Below, piece by piece: positions 45,013-54,126 of a stretch of DNA of 64,000 bases. The notes beneath the pieces are model-generated. The model was not told the DNA's origin and searched no databases. It saw only the letters and a list, made by a program, of their open reading frames with translations. Positions within the stretch are counted from its first letter, which is position 1, and every line of letters starts with the position of its first letter. Source of the DNA: Gallionella sp. (lineage in GTDB: Bacteria; Pseudomonadota; Gammaproteobacteria; Burkholderiales; Gallionellaceae); NCBI GenBank assembly GCA_028714075.1, contig JAQTMZ010000008.1, forward strand, positions 102,369 through 166,368, written 5' to 3'. The translations under genes were made by a program, and so were the position numbers.

Positions 45013-45075
45013 ATAGGTGTTTGTCTGACGGCAGCGTAAGGTATAGGGAAATTTTTTGTCAGTGTTTATCTGACA
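45013..45075 (-). promoter_or_regulatory. paired GTGTTTG-CTGA element upstream of the cold-shock gene
   Basis: Copy 1 ATAGGTGTTTGTCTGA (45013-45028) and copy 2 TGTCAGTGTTTATCTGACA (45057-45075), 44 bp apart. Flanking sequence differs from the hemerythrin loci apart from a TAGGGAAA stretch, so conservation of the two words is more likely functional. Confidence 0.65.
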
Positions 45076-45085
45076 GGATGCAAGT

Positions 45086-45140
45086 ATGAACACGGTGCGC
45101 CGCGCGGGTATCCGAGCAAAAGTTGCTCGTGCCCCTACAA
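45086..45140. repeat. dispersed hairpin repeat near the udg 3' end
   Basis: Contains CACGGTGCGCCGCGCGGGTA, GAGCAAAAGTTGCTC and CGTGCCCCTAC. A relative (GTAGGGGCACGGTGCGCCGTG) is at about 38432-38455. Confidence 0.5.
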
Positions 45141-45872
45141 TTTTTGAGTTGCATCCGGTATTTTTTGCATCACCTCCGTTGCCAGACACAAATCCTGCCA
45201 CGCCTTGGCCTTCTCCATCGGGCTGCGCAACAGATAGGCGGGGTGATAGGTGACGAGCAGCGGTACGCCACGGTAGTCGTGCCATACGCCGCGCAGCGAA
45301 CCCAGCGGCGCATCGCGCCCCAGCAGTGCGGTGGCGGCGGTCTTGCCCAGCGCGACGATGAGCTTGGGCTTGATCAACTCGATCTGGCGTTGCAGGTAGG
45401 GCAGGCAGGTCGCGATCTCGTCCGCTTCGGGCGTGCGGTTGCCCGGCGGACGGCATTTGACGATGTTGGCGATATACACATTTTTCCCGCGCCGGAGCTT
45501 GATCGCCAGCAGCATGTTGTCGAGCAGCTTGCCCGCCTGCCCGACGAACGGCTCGCCCTGCGCATCCTCGTCCGCACCCGGCCCTTCGCCGACGAACAGC
45601 CACTCGGCCCGCTCGTCGCCCACGCCAAATACCGTCTGCGTGCAACCGGCGCGCAGCTTGCAGGCGGTGCAATCGCGCACTTGTTGCTTGAGTTCCGCCC
45701 AGCCGAGGTTACCGATTCCGGATACCGGTGCAACGGCAGCAGCCGGAGCAATCGCTTCAACCTCTGCCGTAACCGGCACAGACTGCTCCGCCACAACCGG
45801 CGCAGGCGGATTCCGCCGCACCCATTGCGGGTACAGGTTCAGTTCACGCAATACCGCTTCGTTTCTATCCAC
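45135..45872 (-). CDS. family 4 uracil-DNA glycosylase
   Basis: This 245-residue protein removes uracil from DNA. Motif 1 ([27 protein letters not shown]) and motif 2 (TYHPAYLLR) are present, as are the iron-sulphur Cys residues ([11 protein letters not shown] and later KCRPPGNR). The N-terminal 50 residues are a Pro/Ala-rich linker typical of proteobacterial versions. It follows rimI with the coding ends nearly touching across a repeat element. Confidence 0.92.
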   Translation of the reverse strand: MDRNEAVLRELNLYPQWVRRNPPAPVVAEQSVPVTAEVEAIAPAAAVAPVSGIGNLGWAELKQQVRDCTACKLRAGCTQTVFGVGDERAEWLFVGEGPGADEDAQGEPFVGQAGKLLDNMLLAIKLRRGKNVYIANIVKCRPPGNRTPEADEIATCLPYLQRQIELIKPKLIVALGKTAATALLGRDAPLGSLRGVWHDYRGVPLLVTYHPAYLLRSPMEKAKAWQDLCLATEVMQKIPDATQKL

Positions 45873-46345
45873 TACCCCTCTCCCCCACCCCTCTCACGCT
45901 CGCGGGAGAGGGGCGATAAATCGCATGCCATCATCAGCGCATCCTCGCTGCTGCCCGCATTCCGGTAATAACCGCGCCGCACACCGATCTCGCGGAACCC
46001 CGCGCTGCGGTACAACGCAATCGCGGCCATGTTGGACGGGCGCACTTCGAGGAACACGCGCCGCAATTGCTTTGCGCGCGCCGCATCCAGCATCTCTGAC
46101 AGTATCGCACGCCCCAATCCCTTGCGCTGCTGTGCCGCCGCCACGCCGATGTTGAGCAGTTCTGCCTCGTCCGCCGCCGGCATCATGACCGCATAGCCGC
46201 GTATCTCGCCGCCCTCTTCATGCACGCTGCACATATAACCGCTGTCCAGCGCATCGGCAAAATTGCCGCGCGTCCACGGAAATCTTTGCACCGCCTGCTC
46301 GATGGCGAGCACCGCATCCACATCGGCCTGCGTCATCGCGCGCAT
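45872..46345 (-). CDS. rimI: ribosomal protein S18 alanine N-acetyltransferase
   Basis: This 157-residue GNAT protein has RimI features ([18 protein letters not shown] acetyl-CoA loop; [20 protein letters not shown]). The last 15 or so residues ([15 protein letters not shown]) are encoded by a hairpin repeat and are not part of the fold. It overlaps tsaB by one base (TGATG), a common tsaB-rimI pairing. Confidence 0.93.
   Translation of the reverse strand: MRAMTQADVDAVLAIEQAVQRFPWTRGNFADALDSGYMCSVHEEGGEIRGYAVMMPAADEAELLNIGVAAAQQRKGLGRAILSEMLDAARAKQLRRVFLEVRPSNMAAIALYRSAGFREIGVRRGYYRNAGSSEDALMMACDLSPLSRERERGGGEG
45875..45914. repeat. hairpin repeat forming the 3' end of rimI
   Basis: CCCCTCTC words and GCGGGAGAGGGG complement, related to the element inside cbbO (16797-16920). 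It supplies the terminal codons of rimI. Confidence 0.7.
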
Positions 46346-47025
46346 CAGCGTTTTTCACGCTCGGAGGTCTTCAGCGCCACCTTGTCGCGCAGGTACAGCG
46401 GCAACGCCTCCGCCGCATCCTTGCCGAGACCCTGCGCGAATTGTGCCGCGCCAAGCACGGCTATCGCCGCAGCCTGCGGTATGGCGGCGCCATCCGCGCC
46501 CTGCAGTTGCCCGGCATATCGCCCGCTCAACTCCGCGCCGTACATGGCAAAACCGCTGCCTGCGCCGAACCAGCCAGCGCCCGAAACCGTCGGCACATGT
46601 TCCGGTTTGCATAAACACGGCGCGCTCGCTGTTGCCCAGACACCATCCTGTTTTTCATACGCGGCGTGGTAAATCTCGCCCATGCGCGCGTCCAGTGCGG
46701 CAATCACGCGCGGCTTGCCGGAAGCCTCCGCCAAGGCTTGCAGGGTACATATACCCGCCACCGGCAGACTCGCGCCGAACGCCAAGCCCTGCGTCGCCCC
46801 ACACGCGATGCGCACTCCGGTAAACGAACCCGGCCCCATACCGAACGCGATGCCGTCCATGTCTTTGATGCCGAGACCCGCATCCTTGAGCAGCTTATCC
46901 AGCATCGCTATCAGCATTTCGGAATGCTTCTGCCCGGCCAGCTCGCAATGCTCCACGACCGCGCCGTCCTGCCACAATGCGACCGAGCAATATTCGGTGG
47001 AGGTCTCTAAAGCAAGAACGCGCAT
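46345..47025 (-). CDS. tsaB: tRNA threonylcarbamoyladenosine biosynthesis protein TsaB
   Basis: This 226-residue ASKHA-fold protein works with TsaC, TsaD and TsaE to make t6A at position 37 of ANN-decoding tRNAs. Motifs: VLALETSTEYCSVAL, KHSEMLIAMLDKLL, GMGPGSFTGVRI. ATG at 47025 overlaps the ispF stop as TGATG; the TTG three bases upstream is not needed. It is followed by rimI. Confidence 0.95.
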   Translation of the reverse strand: MRVLALETSTEYCSVALWQDGAVVEHCELAGQKHSEMLIAMLDKLLKDAGLGIKDMDGIAFGMGPGSFTGVRIACGATQGLAFGASLPVAGICTLQALAEASGKPRVIAALDARMGEIYHAAYEKQDGVWATASAPCLCKPEHVPTVSGAGWFGAGSGFAMYGAELSGRYAGQLQGADGAAIPQAAAIAVLGAAQFAQGLGKDAAEALPLYLRDKVALKTSEREKR

Positions 47026-47501
47026 CAATTATCCGGCAGTAGCAACACCACCGCCTGCGCCGCGATCCCCTCGCCGCGCCCGCTGAATCCCAGTTGTTCT
47101 GTGGTGGTCGCCTTCACATTGACGGCATTTTTCTCGACGCGCAGGTCGGCGGCGATATGCGCCACCATCTGGGGAATATGCGGCGCCATTTTGGGTGTCT
47201 GCGCGATGATGGTGGCATCCACATTGCCGACGCGAAAGCCCTGCTCGCGCACCAGATGCAGCACCTCGCGCAGCAGGATGCGGCTATCGATATCCTTGAA
47301 TTTGGTGTCGGTATCGGCGAAATGCCGGCCGATGTCGCCCAGCGCCGCCGCGCCGAGCAGCGCATCGCAGATTGCGTGCAGCAACACGTCGGCATCGGAA
47401 TGGCCGAGCAGCCCCTTGTCATGGGGTATCTCCACGCCGCCGATGATCAGCTTACGCCCTGCTACCAGTTGGTGAACGTCAAAGCCTTGCCCTATACGCA
47501 T
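47025..47501 (-). CDS. ispF: 2-C-methyl-D-erythritol 2,4-cyclodiphosphate synthase
   Basis: This 158-residue MEP-pathway enzyme has the metal-binding DVH in [27 protein letters not shown], and the C-terminal [19 protein letters not shown]. It is on the same strand as ispD but separated by about 150 bp containing a repeat. Confidence 0.97.
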   Translation of the reverse strand: MRIGQGFDVHQLVAGRKLIIGGVEIPHDKGLLGHSDADVLLHAICDALLGAAALGDIGRHFADTDTKFKDIDSRILLREVLHLVREQGFRVGNVDATIIAQTPKMAPHIPQMVAHIAADLRVEKNAVNVKATTTEQLGFSGRGEGIAAQAVVLLLPDN

Positions 47502-47525
47502 ATTTCACACCTTTATCAAAAACAC

Positions 47526-47637
47526 CCGTCCGCAGATTACACAGATGGACGCAGATTAAACCCATTTATCCCTTTGACCGTTATGCTCACAGCTACCCCA
47601 AAATTCAATCTGTAAAATCTGCGTAATCTGCGGATAA
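47526..47637. repeat. dispersed inverted repeat (AATCTGCG family) between ispD and ispF
   Basis: CCGCAGATTACACAGATGGA on the left and AATCTGCGTAATCTGCGG on the right, about 112 bp in total. Related to 28414-28527. Confidence 0.7.
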
Positions 47638-47652
47638 AAGGTTTTTCTCCTG

Positions 47653-48327
47653 TCATTTTTTCAGCAGCAACTCCGCCAGCAATAAATCCTGCGGATAAGT
47701 CACCTTGAAATTACTCGATTCGCTCAATACCAGTTTCGGCTTCAAGCCCAGCGCCTCGACCGCCGAAGCTTCGTCCGTGACGTCGTTGCACTGTTGCAGC
47801 GCCTGTGCCAGCAACCCGGCGCGGAACATCTGCGGGGTCTGCGCCTGCCACAACTGTTCGCGGCTCTCGGTGCGCAGGATGCGTCCATCCGCGTCGGCGC
47901 GCTTCAGCGTGTCCGCCAGCGGCACGGCAAGGATGCCGCCCACCGCGTCATCGCGCAATGCGCCGATCAGCTTGGCCAGATGCGCCTGCGTCAGGCACGG
48001 GCGTGCCGCATCGTGCACCAGCACCCAGTCGTCCGGCTCCAGCTCGGAAGCCAGCAAACCGTTCAACACGCTTTCCGCGCGCCGCTCCCCGCCGCAATAC
48101 AGCGGCTGCAACTTGTCGCCGAAGCGCGTCCAGTCGTAACTGTGAAACAGCGTGTCATCGGGAGCCAGCACCACGAACACCGTGGTAATTTCCGGACAGG
48201 CACACAACGTTTTCAGCGCGTGAAAAATCATCGGCTGCCCGGCCAGCGGCAGATACTGTTTGGGCAACTCATGCCCCATGCGCGCGCCGAAACCGGCGGC
48301 AGGAACCAAAGCGTAGAATTCAGACAT
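47653..48327 (-). CDS. ispD: 2-C-methyl-D-erythritol 4-phosphate cytidylyltransferase
   Basis: This 224-residue MEP-pathway enzyme uses CTP to make CDP-ME. Motifs: [50 protein letters not shown]. Works two steps before IspF. Confidence 0.96.
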   Translation of the reverse strand: MSEFYALVPAAGFGARMGHELPKQYLPLAGQPMIFHALKTLCACPEITTVFVVLAPDDTLFHSYDWTRFGDKLQPLYCGGERRAESVLNGLLASELEPDDWVLVHDAARPCLTQAHLAKLIGALRDDAVGGILAVPLADTLKRADADGRILRTESREQLWQAQTPQMFRAGLLAQALQQCNDVTDEASAVEALGLKPKLVLSESSNFKVTYPQDLLLAELLLKK

Positions 48328-48398
48328 GGGCGCGATTGTAATGTAAAACCCCGGCGTACTGGCGGTGAACGGCCGGTGCCTCCGGTGAGAGCCGATTC

Positions 48399-49610
48399 TC
48401 AGTTAACCGAAACAAACTGCTTCCGGAACCCCACCACTTTTTGCAGGTACTGGCGCGTTTCGGCATAGGGTAGATGCTCGCGCAGATGGCTGTATACGGC
48501 GGGTGCGGCCATGCCGTTGATGGCGGCGATGGCGGCGTCATGCTGTTTCGCCGATCCGGAAAAAGCGCGCAGCACGTTGCTCGGGCCGGTGTTGTAGGCG
48601 GAAATGACGCAGTATTCGCGCGATGCCGGGTCGGTCACCTCATCCAGCTCGTCGAAAGCCAGCACGCTCAAATACGCCGCGCCCAGCTCGATGTTGTTTT
48701 CCGCATTGAACAGGTATTGTTTGCTGGGTATCTCGTTCGAGCCCTTGGCGCGTTTATAGGCATCGCGCCCGCCGCTGCTGGGAACCAGTTGCATCAGGCC
48801 GTAGGCGGGTGCCGAGCTGACCGCGAACGGGTTGAAGTTGCTCTCGGTGCGCATGATGGCGAATACCAGGCTCGGGCTGATGCTGTAGACCTTGGCGAAT
48901 TTTTCCACCAGCGGGCGATATTTTTCCGCCTGCTTGTTGGAGAAATTGCTGACCATGTTGAACCGGACGAAGCGCGCCTGCTTGCCGCCCGCATCGGTGC
49001 TTACGCTGCGGCTTTGCGCATGGCCGACCAGGCCTGCGGCAAAACGCTCGGCCTGCTCCGGTGTGGCGATGGCACGCCCTTTATCGTCCAGCACCAGATC
49101 CAGCAGATAGGGGTTGCGTTCGCCGGTCAGTTTGATCGAGCTGTCCGAGAACAGGTCGACCGCGCGCGGGTCGTCGGGGGTGAGCAGCGTGGTGACGATG
49201 GCATCCTTCAGGCTGCTGTCGGGATTTTTTTCGTCCAGCGTTTCGACGGTGATCTCGCCGTGATCGAAATCCACGATGGCGCGGCTCAGATAACCCTGCG
49301 TGTATTTGACGTAGTTGGTGCGGTCGGGCAGCCGTGTTTCCTTCTTGCCCCATTTTTTGCCGGCGTTGCCGCGCAGCACGTCCATCAACCGTTCGAAATC
49401 GCGCTGCACGCTCTTCAGGTCATTGGCAAGCTGCATGGGATTACGCATATAGGCGAGCTGCTTGCGTTTGAGTAGCGCGCGCGCAGCCGCCTCGGGGCTG
49501 CCGCTGGCGGCGGCCGAAACGACGCTCCGGGTCGAGACGCTGCTGCATGAGGTGAGCGACAGGAGTACCGCAGACACTAATAGAATGCCGCGCTTCATTG
49601 TTGGCTTCAT
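48399..49610 (-). CDS. mltC: membrane-bound lytic murein transglycosylase, MltC-like lipoprotein
   Basis: This protein of about 403 residues has a lipobox signal (LLSLTSCSS), a DUF3393/MltC N-terminal domain and a C-terminal SLT domain with the catalytic Glu in [26 protein letters not shown] and [13 protein letters not shown]. It cleaves peptidoglycan glycan chains. The start is chosen at the Met before TMKRGILLV because upstream codons lack a signal-like composition; the true start could be 49598. Confidence 0.9.
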   Translation of the reverse strand: MKPTMKRGILLVSAVLLSLTSCSSVSTRSVVSAAASGSPEAAARALLKRKQLAYMRNPMQLANDLKSVQRDFERLMDVLRGNAGKKWGKKETRLPDRTNYVKYTQGYLSRAIVDFDHGEITVETLDEKNPDSSLKDAIVTTLLTPDDPRAVDLFSDSSIKLTGERNPYLLDLVLDDKGRAIATPEQAERFAAGLVGHAQSRSVSTDAGGKQARFVRFNMVSNFSNKQAEKYRPLVEKFAKVYSISPSLVFAIMRTESNFNPFAVSSAPAYGLMQLVPSSGGRDAYKRAKGSNEIPSKQYLFNAENNIELGAAYLSVLAFDELDEVTDPASREYCVISAYNTGPSNVLRAFSGSAKQHDAAIAAINGMAAPAVYSHLREHLPYAETRQYLQKVVGFRKQFVSVN

Positions 49611-49820
49611 CGTAGATTTAGCTGGAAATTCAGCCCCATAAATATTGTCTTGCCAGCCATTCGTCAGGCGCATTGGGGGATTTTATAGCAGCCAGATGCC
49701 GCTGCGCTATAATCACCGCGCTATTTGCATTCAACAAAAAACCCTGCCGGCAATTGCGCGAAGCTGCGCAACCGATTAACCGGCATCTGCCGGAATGCAA
49801 ATTAGCTCAAGGAGAATCAA

Positions 49821-50054
49821 ATGAACAAACAGGAAGTCGCAATGCTCAGCAAGGAAATAGAGATGCTGATGAATGAGCGCGCAAGATTGCTGAAAGTGGT
49901 CGGCGCTGCTGCAGTGCTGGTGGCGAATACCGATGCCGAAAATTTGCCGGAAGCGGTGGTGGCTGCGGCGGAAATGCTGTCTGAAACCCTGAATGCCCTG
50001 CCCGAAGAAACGCTGAAAGACGCGCTGGAATCGGTGCGAGCCGAGGTCGAGTAG
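49821..50054 (+). CDS. small coiled-coil protein of unknown function
   Basis: This 77-residue protein is all helical in appearance (LSKEIEMLMNERARLLKVVGAAAVLV, then an acidic C-terminal half). AAGGAG lies 8 bp before the ATG, and TATAAT at about 49708 could serve as its promoter -10. No family is recognised. Confidence 0.65.
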   Translation: MNKQEVAMLSKEIEMLMNERARLLKVVGAAAVLVANTDAENLPEAVVAAAEMLSETLNALPEETLKDALESVRAEVE

Positions 50055-50089
50055 GCCAAGAATGGTAGATCAGGAATGGTAGGGTGAAA

Positions 50090-51262
50090 ATGGAACAGCG
50101 CGCAGGGCTGATACTCACCGGCGGCGGCGCGCGCGCGGCTTACCAGGTCGGCGTGCTCAAGGCGATTGCCGAACTGCTGCCGCGCAATGCGCGCAATCCT
50201 TTTCCGGTAATTTGCGGGACGTCGGCTGGCGCGCTCAATGCCGCGACGCTTGCGGTGAACGCGCAGAATTTTCGCAAGGGAGTGCGCTACCTCAACAACA
50301 TCTGGAAGAATTTTCACGCAAATCAAATTTATCGTACCGATGCGCTTGGCGTATTCAGCAACACCATATTGTGGCTGACCGGAATCATCCTGAGTGGTCT
50401 GGGGATCAAGATCAACAAGTTCAGGAAAATATCGCTGCTCGACAATTCTCCGCTGGTGGAATTGCTTGATGAAATAATGCCCTGCGAAAAAATCCAGGAC
50501 AGCATAGATGCCGGGCTGTTGCATGCGCTGTGCATTACCGCATCGGGCTACGGCTCCGGGCAGTCGGTTGCGTTTTACCAGGGTGCAAGCGGGATTGCTC
50601 CGTGGCGGCGCGCACGGCGTGTCGGCATTCCCACGCAGATCGAGAACAAGCATCTGCTGGCATCGTCGGCGCTGCCGTTTTTCTTTCCGGCAACCCAGAT
50701 CAACCGCGAATACTTTGGCGATGGTTCGATGCGCCAGATCGCGCCGATCAGCTCCGCCCTGCATCTGGGCGCAACACGTTTGATGATCATCGGCGTCACC
50801 TCCAATGAGACCGCCGAACATCCCAGCCGCAGCGATATCGGCGAATATCCGTCGCTGGCGCAAGTTGCCGGACATGCGCTGGACAGCCTGTTCCTCGACA
50901 GCATGGAAGTGGATCTGGAACGGGTACAGCGGATCAACAATCTGGTTGCGATGATGCCGGAAGAGATGAGCAAGCGCGCCGATTTCACAAGAGTCGATGT
51001 GCTAGTAATCAAGCCCAGCCAGCCCATCGATAAGATTGCCGAGCGCTACGTGGCGGAATTTCCCTGGACGATACGCCTGTTGCTGCGCCTGATCGGGGCA
51101 GCGCACCGGAGCGGTGCGACACTGATAAGCTACCTTTTATCCGAGGGAAGTTTCTGCCGCGCGTTGATCGATCTCGGCTATCAGGATGCAATGAACCGGC
51201 GCGATGAAATCCTGCGCTTTCTCGACGTGCCGCCGCATCCGGATGAAGAGATGCCGCAATGA
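50090..51262 (+). CDS. patatin-like phospholipase
   Basis: This protein of about 390 residues has the patatin Ser-Asp dyad: GGGARAAYQVGVL (oxyanion loop), GTSAGALNA (nucleophile Ser) and the DGS motif in FGDGSMRQ. It resembles RssA/NTE-type bacterial patatins with a C-terminal helical extension. ATG at 50090 has AGGG upstream; a GTG six bases earlier is the other option. Substrate unknown, probably membrane phospholipid. Confidence 0.92.
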   Translation: MEQRAGLILTGGGARAAYQVGVLKAIAELLPRNARNPFPVICGTSAGALNAATLAVNAQNFRKGVRYLNNIWKNFHANQIYRTDALGVFSNTILWLTGIILSGLGIKINKFRKISLLDNSPLVELLDEIMPCEKIQDSIDAGLLHALCITASGYGSGQSVAFYQGASGIAPWRRARRVGIPTQIENKHLLASSALPFFFPATQINREYFGDGSMRQIAPISSALHLGATRLMIIGVTSNETAEHPSRSDIGEYPSLAQVAGHALDSLFLDSMEVDLERVQRINNLVAMMPEEMSKRADFTRVDVLVIKPSQPIDKIAERYVAEFPWTIRLLLRLIGAAHRSGATLISYLLSEGSFCRALIDLGYQDAMNRRDEILRFLDVPPHPDEEMPQ

Positions 51263-51320
51263 CATTACTGCCAGAGAGCTGGGGGTGGGGAGTGGCAGGG
51301 GCAATTTGGAAGACACCTCT

Positions 51321-52313
51321 GTGGAAAAAATAATCCACCCGCGCACCTGGCAGTTGCTGCATTTGCTGGCGGATGGCGCATTCCATTCCGGCGAGACTCT
51401 GGCAGGCCGGCTTGGCGTGTCGCGCGCCAGCGTATTCAACTCGCTGGCCGATGTTGCGGGCTACGGCGTGGAACTGCAACGGATACGCGGGCGCGGCTAT
51501 CGCTTGGCGCGGCCGTGGCAGCGCCTGGAACGGGATGAAATATTGCGCCACCTGAACCGGGAAGCCGGGCAATTCGACATCGAGATAATGCCGCAAGCCG
51601 CTTCCAGCAATACCCTGCTGTTGCAGCGCGCCCGGCTGGAAGCCGGAGATGTTTCCAGCGGCAGCGTGCTGGCGGTGGAATTGCAAACCGCCGGGCGCGG
51701 GCGGATAGGACGCACCTGGCATTCCGCCCTGGGCGGCACACTGACGTTTTCCCTGCTGTGGCGCTTCGATTGCGGACTGAACGCGCTGTCCGGCTTGAGC
51801 CTCGCGGTGGGTGTGGCCATTGCGCGCGCGTTGGAGCAATCCGGCGCGCAGGGTGTGCTGCTTAAATGGCCGAACGACATCCTGACCCAGCAGGGCAAAC
51901 TGGGCGGCGTGCTTATCGAAACACAGGGCGATATGCTCGGGCCGAGCACGGTGGTGATCGGCATCGGCCTGAACTGCGCCCTGCCGCCCAAGTTGACGCG
52001 GCAGATCGACCAGCCCGCCAGCGCGCTGGATGAAGTGTGCGTAAATATGCCCACGCGCAACCAGTTGCTGGCCGCCGTACTGCGGGAATTGGCGTGCGTG
52101 CTGCGGGAATTTGCGCAGGGCGGCTTCGCGGCATCGCGCGCCGAATGGGAGCGATATCACATCCACCGCGGCAAGCCGGTGCAGTTGCGCATGGCGGATG
52201 GTTCGGCGGTAAGCGGAATCGCGCGCGGAGTCAGCGATATCGGGGAGCTGTGCCTGGAGACCACGCAGGGTGTGCGGCATTTCAATTCCGGAGAATTGGG
52301 GAGAACGGCGTGA
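51321..52313 (+). CDS. birA: biotin-protein ligase / biotin repressor
   Basis: This protein of about 330 residues has an N-terminal winged helix (FHSGETLAGRLGVSRASVFNSLADV) and a catalytic domain with the biotin-AMP loop AGRGRIGRTWHS and LKWPNDI, then a C-terminal SH3-like domain. The likely start is GTG at 51321, with GGAAG 8 bp upstream; the frame is open back into the patatin gene. It overlaps coaX by 4 bp (GTGA). Confidence 0.93.
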   Translation: MEKIIHPRTWQLLHLLADGAFHSGETLAGRLGVSRASVFNSLADVAGYGVELQRIRGRGYRLARPWQRLERDEILRHLNREAGQFDIEIMPQAASSNTLLLQRARLEAGDVSSGSVLAVELQTAGRGRIGRTWHSALGGTLTFSLLWRFDCGLNALSGLSLAVGVAIARALEQSGAQGVLLKWPNDILTQQGKLGGVLIETQGDMLGPSTVVIGIGLNCALPPKLTRQIDQPASALDEVCVNMPTRNQLLAAVLRELACVLREFAQGGFAASRAEWERYHIHRGKPVQLRMADGSAVSGIARGVSDIGELCLETTQGVRHFNSGELGRTA

Positions 52314-53044
52314 ATCTGCTGATCGACGCGGGCAATACGCGCATCAAATGGGCCTTGACGGATGAATGTAACTGGCTGGACAGCGGCCATTTCCCTGTCG
52401 AACAGGCCAGCGGCTTGGCGCAGTTCTTTGCCGCCTGTTTCGACAGGCGCGGCGCAGATCCGCAAAACATAAGAATCTTTGCGAGCAATGTCGCCGGGGA
52501 AGAGGTCGCGCAGCATATCCGCAATATCGGCACCGGCCACCCGCCCGAATTTGTCGTTGCGCAAAAGGAACAGTGCGGTGTCCGCAACGGCTATTCCAGC
52601 GCAGCCCAGCTGGGCAGCGACCGGTGGGCTGCGTTGATTGCGGCATGGCATCGGGTGCGCGGTGAATGTCTGGTGGTGGGCTGCGGCACGGCAACCACGA
52701 TAGATACGCTGTCCGGGCACGGGGAATTTCTCGGCGGATTGATTCTGCCCGGCGTGGAACTGATGCAGCGCAGTTTGTGCGACGCAACGGCCCAATTGCA
52801 GCCGGGGCAAGGAAAATATGTTCCGCTCCCGTTGAATACCGCCGATGCGCTGTATAGCGGCGCGCTACAAGCCAGTTGCGGCGCGATAGAACGACAGCAC
52901 GCGCTGCTTGGCAATAATGCACCCGTGCTGTTGAGCGGCGGCGCAGCCGCACAATTACAAGAGCGCCTTAACCTGCCGCTGCAGATGGTGGATAATCCGG
53001 TGCTGCAAGGATTGTTGTTAATCGCACAGGAAGCGGGCGCATGA
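52310..53044 (+). CDS. coaX: type III pantothenate kinase
   Basis: This 244-residue ASKHA-fold kinase performs the first step of CoA synthesis. Motifs: LLIDAGNTRIKWAL (phosphate 1), GSDRWAALIAAWH, VGCGTATTID (phosphate 2). GTG at 52310 overlaps the birA stop. The birA-coaX pair is common in betaproteobacteria. Confidence 0.95.
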   Translation: MNLLIDAGNTRIKWALTDECNWLDSGHFPVEQASGLAQFFAACFDRRGADPQNIRIFASNVAGEEVAQHIRNIGTGHPPEFVVAQKEQCGVRNGYSSAAQLGSDRWAALIAAWHRVRGECLVVGCGTATTIDTLSGHGEFLGGLILPGVELMQRSLCDATAQLQPGQGKYVPLPLNTADALYSGALQASCGAIERQHALLGNNAPVLLSGGAAAQLQERLNLPLQMVDNPVLQGLLLIAQEAGA

Positions 53045-53787
53045 TGAAGACATTGTTCTGGATTTTATTGTCGGCGAATATAATTTTCTTCGCGGTGATG
53101 CAATGGGGAGACCGGCTGACCGCCGACGAGCAAGCGGTGCAAGCACAACCTGCGCTGCATGAGGAAAAAATCAGCTTGTTGAATATGCCGCAAAGCAGTC
53201 CCGTCGCAACACTGCCCGCATCCGCCCCGGTCGCAACACCCGTATCCGCCCCCGTCGCAACGCCTGTGGCCGAACCGGCACAGCCTGCGGCCAAACCGAT
53301 GCAGGTTACGGTAAAAACGGATACCCAGTGCCTCGAATGGGGAGATTTCTCCGGCGCGGATTTGGCACGGGCCACGGCGGCTTTGTCCGCGTTGCAACTC
53401 GGCGATAAATTAAGCCAGCGTCAAATCGAATACAACATAGGTTATTGGGTGTATATCCCGCCAATCAAGGACAAGGCGGCGCTGGCCAAAAAACTCGCCC
53501 AACTCAAGGCGCGCGGGGTCAAGGAACATTTCGTGGTATCGGAAGCGGGGCCCTGGCAGAATGCCGTCTCGCTCGGCGTATTCAAAACGCAAGAAGCGGC
53601 GCAAAACTTTTTTGACGATTTGCGCACCAGGGGAGTGCGTAGCGCGCAGGTCGGCGAACGCGCCAGCAAACTCAAGGCAACCATATTCGTGCTGAACGGA
53701 TTGGATGCCGCAACCGGAACCGGGCTGGCCGAAATGCAGAAGAATTTTGCCGGGAGCGAGTTGAAAAAGATACCCTGTACGCATTGA
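53041..53787 (+). CDS. SPOR-domain protein
   Basis: This 248-residue protein has an N-terminal membrane helix (TLFWILLSANIIFFAVMQWG), a Pro/Ala/Val-rich linker with tandem ATPVSAPVA words, and a C-terminal SPOR domain (CLEWGDFSGADLARATAAL, YWVYIPPIKDKAALAKKLAQLKARGVKEHFVV, LGVFKTQEAAQNFFDDL). SPOR domains bind denuded glycan strands at the septum. ATG at 53041 overlaps the coaX stop; the next codon is also ATG. Confidence 0.9.
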   Translation: MMKTLFWILLSANIIFFAVMQWGDRLTADEQAVQAQPALHEEKISLLNMPQSSPVATLPASAPVATPVSAPVATPVAEPAQPAAKPMQVTVKTDTQCLEWGDFSGADLARATAALSALQLGDKLSQRQIEYNIGYWVYIPPIKDKAALAKKLAQLKARGVKEHFVVSEAGPWQNAVSLGVFKTQEAAQNFFDDLRTRGVRSAQVGERASKLKATIFVLNGLDAATGTGLAEMQKNFAGSELKKIPCTH

Positions 53788-53826
53788 CAAGACAGGGCGG
53801 AATCTGGAGAATGCCGCGCTCTTCGC

Positions 53827-53903
53827 GGTGATATAGCTCAGGTGGTTAGAGCGCAGCACTCATAACGCTGAGGTCGGTGGTTCAAATCCACCTATCACCA
53901 CCA
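53827..53903 (+). tRNA. tRNA with anticodon CAT (elongator Met, or Ile2)
   Basis: 77 nt including the encoded CCA. Acceptor stem GGTGATA/TATCACC, D arm GCTCAGGTGGTTAGAGC, anticodon loop CTCATAA, T arm GGTGGTTCAAATCCACC. The loop looks like elongator tRNA-Met; tRNA-Ile2 (lysidine-modified CAU) cannot be excluded from sequence alone. The next 223 bp up to 54127 show nothing I recognise. Confidence 0.95.
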
Positions 53904-54126
53904 AAAACAGTCAGGTAGTCTCAAAACCCTTCGAGCCGGCATGAATAAACGCATAGCAGGTTTTTCTTTACCTGACTATTCCCTTGCAATGGACAAAGCT
54001 CGGGGCAGCGCCCAAAGGGAAGCTTCAGCATCATCCTCTGAATGGCTGGCTCATCACTCTACAGGATGAAAAGCTGGTAGCATAAAACTTACCCGCAGAA
54101 AGTCGCAAAACCGAGGGAAGCTCAAA

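Noticed and set aside
53827..53903. tRNA gene as an integration site for a mobile island
   Set aside because: No integrase and no second copy of the tRNA 3' end was seen downstream in the window.
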